Assembly: GCF_001698125.1 (NCBI RefSeq)
Contig: NZ_CP013854.1
Coordinates: 2,852,001 to 2,916,000, forward strand
Source of the DNA: Pseudonocardia sp. HH130630-07
GTDB lineage: Bacteria > Actinomycetota > Actinomycetes > Mycobacteriales > Pseudonocardiaceae
DNA length: 64,000 bases
Reading direction: 5' to 3'
A model generated the notes under the pieces. The model searched no databases. It saw nothing but the letters and a program-made list of their open reading frames with translations, and had not been told where the DNA came from. A program made the translations under genes and the position numbers. Shown here in pieces: positions 17,201-24,311 of this stretch; position 1 is the stretch's first letter, and each line of letters starts with the position of its first letter.

Positions 17201-18491
17201 GGCCGACGGCGCCGATCTCGCCCGGCGCCTCGTCACGACCGGCGCCGTCGACCACCTGACGACGTCGGTCGGCGTCGCGACGTCGACGCTGCACCTGATC
17301 GAGCCGTCGATGCACACCCCCGCCGGGTACGCCGGTCATCTGTCGGCGGTCCTGCGCCGGGCGGTGCGCGCCGCCGGATCTGACGTCCCGGTGCTCGGGG
17401 TCGGCCGGTTCACCACGCCGGACGACGCCGCGGCCGCCCTGCGCCGGGGCGAGTGCGACCTCGTCGGCGTCACCCGCGGGCAGATCGCCGACCCGGAGTT
17501 CGCGAACCGGGCGCTCACCGGGCGGGCGGTGCGTCGCTGCGTGGGGTGCAACCAGGAGTGCATCGGCCGGGTCGGGCTGAACCTGCCGCTGCGGTGCGCG
17601 GTGAACCCCGGGGCCGGGCGCGAGCGGGCCCCGGGGCCGGTGTCCCCTGCCGCCCCGCGCGCGGCCGCCGCCGTCCCGGCGCGGGTGCTGGTCGTCGGGG
17701 GCGGTCCGGCGGGGCTCGCGGCGGCGGCGTCGCTGGCCCGCCGGGGCTGCGCGGTCCTGCTCGCCGAGCGTGCCGAGCGTCCCGGCGGGCGGCTCGCCGT
17801 CGCCGCGACCGCGCCCGGCCGCGGCGAGCTGGCACACGTGACCGAGGACCTGCTCCGGGAGGCCCGCGCGGCCGGCGCCCGGCTCGAGTTCGGGACGGCG
17901 GTCGACGCCCGGTTCGTCGCGGAGCACGCCCCGGACGCGGTCGTCCTCGCCGTCGGGGCGCGCCCGGTCGTCCCGGACTGGGACCCGCTGCGCTGCGGCG
18001 TCGGGGTCGACGACGTCCTCACCGGGAGGGTGCTGCCCGCCGGGCCGGTGCTCGTCGTCGACGAGCTGGGGTTCCACCAGGCGACGTCGGCCGCGGAGCT
18101 GCTCGCCGGGCGCGGGCACGAGGTGGAGATCGTCACCCCGGCGCTGGTCGTCGGCCAGGACCTCGGGCTCACCCTGGACCGCGAGGGTTTCCGGCGCCGG
18201 GCGCACGCGGCCGGGATCCGGTGCACCACCGGCCACGTGGTGCTCGGCGTGGCCCGGACCGGGACCGGCCTGCTGGTCCGGTTGCTGCACCATCCCACCG
18301 GCCGCAGCGTGCGGCGGGAGGTGTCCGCGGTCGTCGCCGCGGCACCGTCGGTGCCGCGTGCGAGACTCCGGACCGAACTCGCCGGCGGTCCCGTCCCGGT
18401 GCACCGCATCGGGGACGCGCTGGCCCCGCGCCGGATGGACGCCGCCGTCCGGGAGGGCGCGGCCGTCCCGACCCCACACGCCTTGACCTGA
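14235..18491 (+). CDS. Fused tandem mycofactocin-system FadH/OYE oxidoreductases
   Basis: One open frame of 1418 residues contains two complete FadH-like enzymes, each an OYE FMN barrel plus FAD/NAD(P) domain. These normally are two separate genes in mycofactocin loci (oxidoreductases 1 and 2). The first barrel starts LFGPHETNLGNA and is followed by VVGGGPAGLEAAW (about residue 374). A Gly/Ala/Pro-rich linker (about 690-745) leads to the second barrel (NRIVFTAHLTGFAE) and second VVGGGPAGLAAAA (about 1152). The second half has the four [4Fe-4S] Cys (1102, 1105, 1109, 1121), while at the matching sites the first half has C329, T332, A336 and D348. GTG at 14235 is the only normal start, but the preceding in-frame codons (APSR before VLFGPHETN) look family-like, so a CTG near 14187-14190 may be the true start. 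An in-frame ATG at 16458 could start the second enzyme alone. Confidence 0.85.
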   Translation: MLFGPHETNLGNAAREITPDHVAYYAARAAGGAGLVVVEPASVHPSDHPYAYAPAAFPAEMHAAGPGSPAARGWGAVAAACRPYGTVVLAGLAHAGGQGTAAHSGHPLWGPSPVPDPVSREVPVALGDAEIAELTAGFAGAARAAVDSGVDGVEISAGQHSLLRQFCSGLTNHRPDRYGIDRSLLLVEVLIAVRAALGPGPLLGLRLCVDELAPWAGITPDDGVALARAVAPLVDLLVPVVGSGFSVGATRPDLHTPEGFLRERCGRVRAAVAGATTVVLAGSVADPHLAEAALTSGVADIVEMTRAQVADPRLVALARAGTPGRIRPCLLTHALAAARDPRNPVVGDELEPRSGHERTDPDPSDGQVPARPAALVVGGGPAGLEAAWTLAVRGVRVTLHERSDRLGGLLHAAAVLPGRARLALPVTWWERELDRLGVHVLRGSEVGAAAVAAARARGEAVVLATGSRSAERDPGFGSDVPVLAAAAFTTAVAAAVYGVGAGNATRAAGARTVARVPGPAGTGGGGCTGGAAGAGAVRAVLGAAGIPDGAAMVVRDPLGDWTGPGVAELLAAAGHPVVLSTPDAVAGHQLGRCGDLAPANDRLDRAGVLRAVFTEVHAVSGGLATLRDVHTGAATRVPCAGVVDCGPRRAERAIPDGPGRWSAGDRVAPRTLAEAVREGRRAGLRIAGASDPGPPATRAGTRGTAATGPGAGVAGSGGSGAGASTGHVAAGPPAPVRPAVRMPWPAVAAGPDRAGRGPGAGPLGAPLRLGRHELRNRIVFTAHLTGFAESGLPTARHAAYYGARAAGGAGLVITEEHAVHPHDRPYERLVRGHDPAILPGYRLVTDAVRRHGAVVLAQLNHNGAQGSGLYSREPVVGPSALADPMFREVPAELDAAGIAEIVAGFADVAARCVAGGFDGVELQCSHASLLRLFLSPATNRRTDRWGGDRARRARLVCDVVAAVREAIGPDPVLGLRIGADDGVPGGITPADGADLARRLVTTGAVDHLTTSVGVATSTLHLIEPSMHTPAGYAGHLSAVLRRAVRAAGSDVPVLGVGRFTTPDDAAAALRRGECDLVGVTRGQIADPEFANRALTGRAVRRCVGCNQECIGRVGLNLPLRCAVNPGAGRERAPGPVSPAAPRAAAAVPARVLVVGGGPAGLAAAASLARRGCAVLLAERAERPGGRLAVAATAPGRGELAHVTEDLLREARAAGARLEFGTAVDARFVAEHAPDAVVLAVGARPVVPDWDPLRCGVGVDDVLTGRVLPAGPVLVVDELGFHQATSAAELLAGRGHEVEIVTPALVVGQDLGLTLDREGFRRRAHAAGIRCTTGHVVLGVARTGTGLLVRLLHHPTGRSVRREVSAVVAAAPSVPRARLRTELAGGPVPVHRIGDALAPRRMDAAVREGAAVPTPHALT

Positions 18492-18513
18492 AGTCAGGTC
18501 CAGATCCTAGCGT
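18483..18513 (+). promoter_or_regulatory. MerR-type promoter for the MFS gene
   Basis: TTGACC (18483-18488) and TAGCGT (18508-18513) are 19 bp apart, the long spacer typical of MerR-activated promoters. A palindrome, GACCTGA-AG-TCAGGTC (18485-18500), covers the -35 element and part of the spacer. The -10 element is 7 nt before the ATG, so the transcript is probably leaderless. The region overlaps the end of the upstream oxidoreductase gene. A TetR-like repressor could bind instead; no regulator gene is adjacent. Confidence 0.5.
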
Positions 18514-18520
18514 CGGAGCC

Positions 18521-20035
18521 ATGGAGATCGAACAGCCCGTGACCCCGCCCCGTGCCGGGCGCCGCGAGTGGGTCGGCCTCGGGGTACTCGCCCTGCCCCT
18601 GCTCGTGCTGGCGCTCGACGTGAGCGTCCTCTACCTCGCCGCGCCCGCGCTCAGCGCCGACCTGCGGCCGAGCGCCACCCAGCAGCTGTGGATCCTCGAC
18701 ATCTACGGCTTCCTGATCGCCGGGTTCCTCATCACGATGGGCACCCTCGGCGACCGGATCGGGCGGCGCCGGCTGCTCCTCGTCGGCGGCGCGGCGTTCG
18801 CCGTCGCCTCGGTGCTGGCGGCGTTCGCGCCGACCGCCGAACTGCTGATCGCCGCGCGGGCGCTGCTCGGGGTGGCCGGGGCGACGCTGATGCCGTCCAC
18901 CCTCGGCCTGATCTCGACGATGTTCCCGGACCCGGCGCAGCGCCGGTTCGCCGTCGCGGTGTGGATGACCACGTTCTCGGTCGGCGCCGCGCTCGGCCCG
19001 CTGGTCGGCGGCGCCCTGGTCGACGCGTTCTGGTGGGGCGCGGTGTTCCTGCTCGGCGTCCCGGCGATGGGCCTGCTCCTGGTGCTGGGGCCCCGCCTGC
19101 TGCCCGAGGAGCGCGGCACCGGCACCGGCCGGATCGACGCGTGGAGCATCGTGGCGTCGCTCGCGGCGATGCTCCCGCTCGTGTTCGCGGTGAAGGAGCT
19201 CGCCGCCTACGGGCCGAGCGTGCCGGTGCTGGTCGCGGCCGTCGTGGGTGCGGCGGCGGGGACGGTGTTCGTCCGCCGTCAGCGCCGGCTCGCCGATCCG
19301 CTGCTCGACGTCGCCCTGTTCACCCGGCCGGCCTTCACCGCCGCGGTGTCGGTGCTCCTGGTGTCGCTGCTCGCGGTGAACGGCCTGTTCTTCGTGCTCC
19401 CGCAGTACCTGCAGCTGGTGTCCGGGATGTCCGCACTGACCGCGGGCCTGTGGATGCTGCCGCTCGCCGTCGGCACGGTCGCCGGCTCACTGCTCACCCC
19501 GGCGCTGGCCCGCCGGTTCGGGGTCCCGGCGGTGGTGGCGGTGTCGGCCGGGGTGGCCGCGGCCGGGTCGCTGCTGGTCGGGCTCTTCGGTGCGGCGTCC
19601 GGGCCGGTCGCGCTGGTCGCGCTCGTCGCCGGGACGGTGCTGGGGCTGAGCCCGATCGGCGTCGTCGCGACCGACCTGGTGATCGGGTCCGTCCCGAGCG
19701 CCCGGGCCGGTTCGGCCGCGTCGATCTCGGAGACCGCGGGCGAGCTGGGGGTCGCGCTGGGCGTCGCGGTCACCGGGAGCGTGCTCACCGCCGTCTACAC
19801 CGGGCGGCTGGTGGTGCCGGCCGGGCTGCCCGCCGACACGGCCGCACTGGCCGGCGAGGGCATGGCCGGTGCGCTGAGCGCGGCCGGCGGCCTCCCGGCC
19901 GTCACCGGGGAGGCGCTGCTCGGGTCCGCGCGGGCCGCGTTCGGCGCCGGTGTCGGAGCGGTCGGGCTGCTCAGCGCGGCCCTGATGCTGGGCGTCGTCG
20001 CGCTCGCGGTGACGGCGCTGCGCCGCACCGGCTGA
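18521..20035 (+). CDS. MFS drug/metabolite exporter, DHA2 (14-TM) family
   Basis: The 504-residue membrane protein has the 14-helix DHA2 layout. Near the N-terminus it has the LDVSVLYLAAPAL motif of the family, then GDRIGRRRLLL between helices 2 and 3 (motif A) and the RALLGVAGATLMPSTLGLI-type motif C region in pieces. Members export drugs or metabolites using the proton gradient. It lies between the fused oxidoreductase and mftE, 18 nt ahead of mftE, so it is likely co-transcribed with mycofactocin genes although it has its own promoter. The substrate is unknown. Confidence 0.88.
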   Translation: MEIEQPVTPPRAGRREWVGLGVLALPLLVLALDVSVLYLAAPALSADLRPSATQQLWILDIYGFLIAGFLITMGTLGDRIGRRRLLLVGGAAFAVASVLAAFAPTAELLIAARALLGVAGATLMPSTLGLISTMFPDPAQRRFAVAVWMTTFSVGAALGPLVGGALVDAFWWGAVFLLGVPAMGLLLVLGPRLLPEERGTGTGRIDAWSIVASLAAMLPLVFAVKELAAYGPSVPVLVAAVVGAAAGTVFVRRQRRLADPLLDVALFTRPAFTAAVSVLLVSLLAVNGLFFVLPQYLQLVSGMSALTAGLWMLPLAVGTVAGSLLTPALARRFGVPAVVAVSAGVAAAGSLLVGLFGAASGPVALVALVAGTVLGLSPIGVVATDLVIGSVPSARAGSAASISETAGELGVALGVAVTGSVLTAVYTGRLVVPAGLPADTAALAGEGMAGALSAAGGLPAVTGEALLGSARAAFGAGVGAVGLLSAALMLGVVALAVTALRRTG

Positions 20036-20053
20036 CGACGGCAGGATGGGCCT

Positions 20054-20776
20054 GTGCTGCTCGCCGACCTGACCTGGCCCGACCTGACCGGGCGCTCGCC
20101 CACCGTGCTCGTCCCGATCGGGTCGACCGAGCAGCACGGACCGCACCTGCCGCTGGGCACCGACACCGTCGTGGCCTCCGCGGTCGCCGTGGCGCTGCAC
20201 GACGCCGACCCGGCGCTGGTCTTCGCCCCGGCACTGCCCTACGGCGCGGCCGGTGAGCACGAGGGCTTCCCCGGCACCGTCTCGATCGGGCAGGAGGCGC
20301 TGCACACCGTCCTGGTCGAGTACGGGCGCTCGGCGTGCCGCTGGGCCGGGCGATTGGTCCTGCTCAACGGGCACGGCGGCAACGTCGACGCGCTGTCCTC
20401 GGCGGTCGCGCTGCTGCGCCGGGAGGGCCGCGACGCCGGCTGGGCGTCCTGCGTCGCCGCCGCCCCCGGCGTACCGCTGGACGCGCACGCCGGGCGGTAC
20501 GAGACGTCGCTGCTGGAGCACCTGGCGCCCGGCCGGGTCCGGCGGGACCGGGCCGCCGCCGGCGAGACCCGTCCACTGGACGAGGTCATCGACGCGATGC
20601 GCGCGGGCGGGATCGCGGCCGTCAGCCCGAACGGGGTGCTGGGCGACCCGGCCGGGGCGTCCGCCGGGGAGGGCCGGGCGCTGCTCGACGCGATCGTCAC
20701 CCGGGTGTCCGCCCTCCTCGCGGCCTGGGACCCGGACCCGGCGACCGGGCGGCTGCGCCGGGGTGCGCGGGCCTGA
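20054..20776 (+). CDS. mftE: Mycofactocin peptidase MftE (creatininase family)
   Basis: This 240-residue creatininase-family metallopeptidase cuts the modified Val-Tyr dipeptide from MftA to release AHDP. The metal-binding pattern is present: IGSTEQHGPHLPLGTDT (Glu, His, Asp ligands), NGHGGN and the later YETSLLEHL with Glu. GTG at 20054 has only a weak upstream AGGA. It follows the MFS gene by 18 nt and ends facing the opposed phosphodiesterase gene. Confidence 0.93.
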   Translation: MLLADLTWPDLTGRSPTVLVPIGSTEQHGPHLPLGTDTVVASAVAVALHDADPALVFAPALPYGAAGEHEGFPGTVSIGQEALHTVLVEYGRSACRWAGRLVLLNGHGGNVDALSSAVALLRREGRDAGWASCVAAAPGVPLDAHAGRYETSLLEHLAPGRVRRDRAAAGETRPLDEVIDAMRAGGIAAVSPNGVLGDPAGASAGEGRALLDAIVTRVSALLAAWDPDPATGRLRRGARA

Positions 20777-20783
20777 CCGGCGC

Positions 20784-21914
20784 TCAGGAACGCACGAGCA
20801 GCGGGACGAGCTGCTCGGCGCCGGTGAACGACCCGTGCTGCCCGGGGAACCGGGACAGCCACGGCTCGGCCTCGGTCCGCAGCACCGCCGCGGTACCGCG
20901 CAGCGCCACCACGACGTCGCCGATCCGGTCCCGCACCCGGTCGTGCACCGGCCCGAACCACCCGGCGGCGACCGCCTCGTCGCGGGGCAGGATCCAGGCG
21001 TCCTCGCCGAGCACGGACCGCCAGGCGGCCAGCACGTCGGCGGCCGCGCCCGGTTCGGTGTAGACGTGCCGGGCCCGCGGGTCCCCGCCGAGCAGCGCGA
21101 CCCCGGCCTGCAGCTCCGGGCTCCGGTCGGCGTCCACGGTCCGGTCGACCGTGACCATCCCGTGGTCGCCGGTGACGGCCAGCAGCGTCCCGGACGGCAG
21201 CGCCTCGGCGAGCATCGCGACCAGCGTGTCGAGCTGGCGCAGCTGCCAGCGCCACGCGGGGCTGCCGGGCCCGTACAGGTGCCCCATCTTGTCGAGGTCG
21301 GCGTGGTAGCCGTAGACCAGCCGGGGCCCGGGTCCCTGCGCGCCGGCGACGATCCCGGCCATCAGGTCGCCGAGCGCGGCCACCCCGGTGTACCCGCCGC
21401 CGCGCAGGCCGGACCGGGTCAGGCCGGAGGTCCGGAACTCCATCGGGGCGACCGAGGTCACCGCGACGCCCGCGGCGGCCGCCCGCTCCAGCACCGTCGG
21501 CTCGGGCTGCACCCGCTCCGGGACGAGCCGTTCGACCAGGTTCTCGCCACCGGCCGACCAGCCGAGCGCGTCCAGCAGCTCGCCGTCCACCCGGAACCGC
21601 AGGCCGAGGGTGCCGTGCGCGCCCGGCGGCAGCCCGGTGCCCAGCGAGGTGAGGCTGATCGGCGTGGTGGAGGGGAACCCGACGGTGAGCGGGCCGGCGT
21701 CGGCGAGCCCGGCCAGCACCGGGGCGTCCGCGGCGTGGGCGTGTAGCAGCTCGTGGCCCAGGCCGTCCACGAGCAGCAGCACCGCGGCCCGCGCTCCCGG
21801 CAGCGCGAACGCGGGCGGTCGCCGGTCCAGCGGTGCACCGGCCGCATGCAGCAGCGACGGCAGCACGTCGGCGAGCGTGGCGGCCTCGTAACGCGGCAGG
21901 ACGTCGACGGACAT
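20784..21914 (-). CDS. Alkaline-phosphatase-superfamily nucleotide pyrophosphatase/phosphodiesterase
   Basis: The 376-residue protein belongs to the type I phosphodiesterase/nucleotide pyrophosphatase branch of the alkaline phosphatase superfamily. The metal site is seen in LLLVDGLGHELL (first Asp), FPSTTPISLTSLGTGLPP (catalytic Thr/Ser), YHADLDKMGHLYGP and TGDHGMVTV. No signal peptide is present, so it is probably cytoplasmic. It is placed on the minus strand between mftE and mftF, and its stop lies 7 nt from the end of mftE. A link to mycofactocin is not evident from the sequence. Confidence 0.85.
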   Translation of the reverse strand: MSVDVLPRYEAATLADVLPSLLHAAGAPLDRRPPAFALPGARAAVLLLVDGLGHELLHAHAADAPVLAGLADAGPLTVGFPSTTPISLTSLGTGLPPGAHGTLGLRFRVDGELLDALGWSAGGENLVERLVPERVQPEPTVLERAAAAGVAVTSVAPMEFRTSGLTRSGLRGGGYTGVAALGDLMAGIVAGAQGPGPRLVYGYHADLDKMGHLYGPGSPAWRWQLRQLDTLVAMLAEALPSGTLLAVTGDHGMVTVDRTVDADRSPELQAGVALLGGDPRARHVYTEPGAAADVLAAWRSVLGEDAWILPRDEAVAAGWFGPVHDRVRDRIGDVVVALRGTAAVLRTEAEPWLSRFPGQHGSFTGAEQLVPLLVRS

Positions 21915-22026
21915 GCGACCAGTCTCCCCGGCGCGCACCGGTTGCGGGGCCGCGCACGCGATCGGGTGCGCGTCCGGTGCCGCGGTGAGCGTCGTGCGGG
22001 CCGGGCCGGTCGTGCGAGGGTGGGGC

Positions 22027-23514
22027 GTGTCCGCTGGTGATCGACGTCTGCCCGACGGGTTCCGGGTGTTGCTCGACCGCCGCGCCCGGTGGGTCGACGA
22101 CGGCCGGGCCCTGCTCGGCGGGGCACCGCCCCGGCTGGTGCGGCTGTCGGCGCGGGCCCGGGAAGTCCTGCCACCGCCCGGCGCCCCGCTGGTGGTCGAG
22201 GGCCCCACGCACCGGGCGCTCGCCCGCACCCTGCTCGACGCGGGCCTCGCCCATCCCGTGCCGGCCCGGGCGGGCACGGCCCCGGTGCGGGCCGGGCCGA
22301 CGGCGGCCGAGGTGACCGTGGTGATCCCGGTGAAGGACCGCCCGGTGGACCGGTTGCTCGCCGCGCTGGCGCGGGACGGGCTCGCCGCGGTCGTCGTCGA
22401 CGACGGGTCCGCCGATCCCGCCCCGCTGCGCCGGGCCGCGCGGGCGGCCGGGGCGACGCTGCTCCGGCACGCCACGCCCCGGGGGCCCGCCGCGGCGCGC
22501 AACGCCGGGCTGGCCGCGGCGATGACCCCGTTCGTCGCGTTCCTCGACTCCGACGTCGTCCCCGAGCCGGGCTGGCTGCCGCCGCTGCTCGCGCACCTCG
22601 CCGACCCGGCCGTCGGGCTGGTCGCCCCGCGGATCGTCGCGCTCGACCCGGGCGGCGACGGCGGGCCGCACGGGTGGCACGGGCTGCGCGGCCTCGTCGG
22701 CCGGTACGAGGCCGTGCGGTCCTCGCTGGACCTCGGGCCGGACCCGGCGCCGGTCGTCCCGCGGTCCCGGGTGGCCTACGTGCCGAGCGCCGCGCTGCTG
22801 GTGCGGGCGGCCGACGTGGGGCCGGTCGCCTTCGACCCCGGCATGCACGTCGCCGAGGACGTCGATCTCGTCCTGCGGCTGCACGCCGCGGGCCGGTCGA
22901 TGCGCTTCGAGCCGGCGTCGCGGGTCGCGCACGACCACCGGACGTCGCCGGTGCAGTGGTGGCGGCGCAAGGCGTTCTACGGCACCGGCGCGGCCCCGCT
23001 GGCCCAGCGGCACCCGGGCGCCGTCCCGCCGCTGGTGGTATCGCCGTGGACGGCCGCGGTGTGCCTGCTCCTGCTGCTGCAACGCCGGGGGGCGACGGCG
23101 CTCGCCGCGGTCGTGACCGCGGTGGCGGCCGAGCGCCTGTCCCGCCGGCTGACCGGCCTCCGGCACCCGCGGCGCACCGCCGCCCGGCTCGCCGTCCTGG
23201 GGCTGTGGGGTGCGCTCGCCCAGACGGCGTCCGCGCTGACCCGGCACTTCTGGCCGCTCGCGGCGCTCGCGCTGCCGTTCTCGCGGCGGGCCCGCCGGGC
23301 GGTCGTCGTGGCGGGGATCGCGGAGGGGATCGGCGACTGGTGGCGCCACCGCGACCGGGACCCGCGGGTGCGGGTCGGGCCGGTCGGGTACCTGCTGGCG
23401 CACCGGCTCGACGACCTCGGTTACGGGGCCGGGCTGTGGTGGGGCGCGTGGCGGCGGCGGACCACGGCGCCGCTGCGACCGGCCGGCCCGGGAACCGCCC
23501 GGGAACGTAGGTGA
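22027..23514 (+). CDS. mftF: Mycofactocin glycosyltransferase MftF
   Basis: This 495-residue GT2-family glycosyltransferase adds the beta-1,4-glucose chain to premycofactocinol. The N-terminal segment LPDGFRVLLDRRARWVDDG is the MftF-specific cap; the GT-A domain follows with VVIPVKDRP, VVVDDGS (nucleotide-sugar Asp), FLDSDVVPEPGW and the acceptor-site ED in HVAEDVDLVLR. Hydrophobic C-terminal segments suggest membrane association. GTG at 22027 fits the start of the conserved cap; a longer frame from 21913 adds residues without similarity. It is separated from mftE by an opposed gene. Confidence 0.93.
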   Translation: MSAGDRRLPDGFRVLLDRRARWVDDGRALLGGAPPRLVRLSARAREVLPPPGAPLVVEGPTHRALARTLLDAGLAHPVPARAGTAPVRAGPTAAEVTVVIPVKDRPVDRLLAALARDGLAAVVVDDGSADPAPLRRAARAAGATLLRHATPRGPAAARNAGLAAAMTPFVAFLDSDVVPEPGWLPPLLAHLADPAVGLVAPRIVALDPGGDGGPHGWHGLRGLVGRYEAVRSSLDLGPDPAPVVPRSRVAYVPSAALLVRAADVGPVAFDPGMHVAEDVDLVLRLHAAGRSMRFEPASRVAHDHRTSPVQWWRRKAFYGTGAAPLAQRHPGAVPPLVVSPWTAAVCLLLLLQRRGATALAAVVTAVAAERLSRRLTGLRHPRRTAARLAVLGLWGALAQTASALTRHFWPLAALALPFSRRARRAVVVAGIAEGIGDWWRHRDRDPRVRVGPVGYLLAHRLDDLGYGAGLWWGAWRRRTTAPLRPAGPGTARERR

Positions 23515-23785
23515 GGCTCGCCTGACCGCTCGGCGCAGGTCCAGTCCGTCCGGGCTGGTCTGAACGAGTGATTCGTGTTGCGTCGCGGATCCGAATCTGC
23601 GGTCGCTTCCGGCCATCGCCGCCGCGGTTGCGGGCGGCCGGTCCCGGGAGCCCCGGTCGGGTCGTCGCACGGGCCGTACGCAGGCCGGATCGCCCCCGCC
23701 GCTCGTCTTGCCTCCCTACATGATCGGGAGTGTGATGTGGGCGCCGCCACACCGACGAACCCCCGGTACGAGGAGTGAAGAGTCC
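23515..23785 (+). promoter_or_regulatory. Intergenic region with predicted promoter of the molybdenum hydroxylase operon
   Basis: This 271-nt gap holds no gene. TTGCCT (23708-23713) and TGTGAT (23731-23736) are 17 bp apart and would start a transcript with a leader of about 40 nt that contains AGGAG ahead of the ATG at 23786. GC-rich inverted sequences around 23616-23642 could form a hairpin after mftF. No operator is obvious. Confidence 0.4.
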
Positions 23786-24310
23786 ATGACAGAGGTCCGG
23801 GTCACCGTCGACGGCGTGAACTACGCCGACGACGTCGAACCCCGCATGTTGCTGGCGCAGTACCTGAGGGAGACCCTCGGCAAGACCGGGACGCTGATCG
23901 GCTGCGACACCAGCAACTGCGGCGCCTGCACCGTTCATCTCGACGGCCAGAGCGTGAAGTCCTGCTCGGTGCTCGCCGTCCAGGCCGACGGCTCCGAGGT
24001 CACCACCATCGAGGGGCTCGCCAGGGACGGGAACCTGCACCCCGTGCAGGAGGCGTTCCGCGAGTGCCACGGCCTGCAGTGCGGGTACTGCACGCCGGGA
24101 ATGATCATGGCTGCGGTGGACCTGCTCGGGGACAACCCCGACCCGTCCGAGCAGGAGGTCCGCGAGGGCATCGAGGGCAACCTCTGCCGCTGCACCGGCT
24201 ACCAGAACATCCTGCGGGCGGTCCAGAGCGCGGCGCAGCACATGAAGCCGGGTGCCGCGCAGCCGTCCGGGCAGGCCGCCGAGGCCGCCCCGGTAGCGGG
24301 AGGGAACTGA
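23786..24310 (+). CDS. coxS: Aerobic CO dehydrogenase-type small subunit, [2Fe-2S]
   Basis: The 174-residue iron-sulfur subunit of a xanthine-oxidase-family hydroxylase. The plant-type [2Fe-2S] site is [15 protein letters not shown] plus a later Cys, and the second cluster uses CGYCTPGM and CRCTGY. It passes electrons from the molybdenum site to FAD. ATG at 23786 is preceded by AGGAGTG. The C-terminal 20 residues are an Ala/Pro-rich extension beyond the usual end. It begins an S-L-M gene order. Confidence 0.93.
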   Translation: MTEVRVTVDGVNYADDVEPRMLLAQYLRETLGKTGTLIGCDTSNCGACTVHLDGQSVKSCSVLAVQADGSEVTTIEGLARDGNLHPVQEAFRECHGLQCGYCTPGMIMAAVDLLGDNPDPSEQEVREGIEGNLCRCTGYQNILRAVQSAAQHMKPGAAQPSGQAAEAAPVAGGN

Positions 24311-24311
24311 G

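Noticed and set aside
13932..18479. Very long open frame (over 1500 codons) antisense to the fused oxidoreductase
   Set aside because: High-G+C codon bias keeps the complementary frame open. Its translation is Arg/Pro/Gly-rich with no family motif, while the plus strand has clear OYE and FAD motifs.
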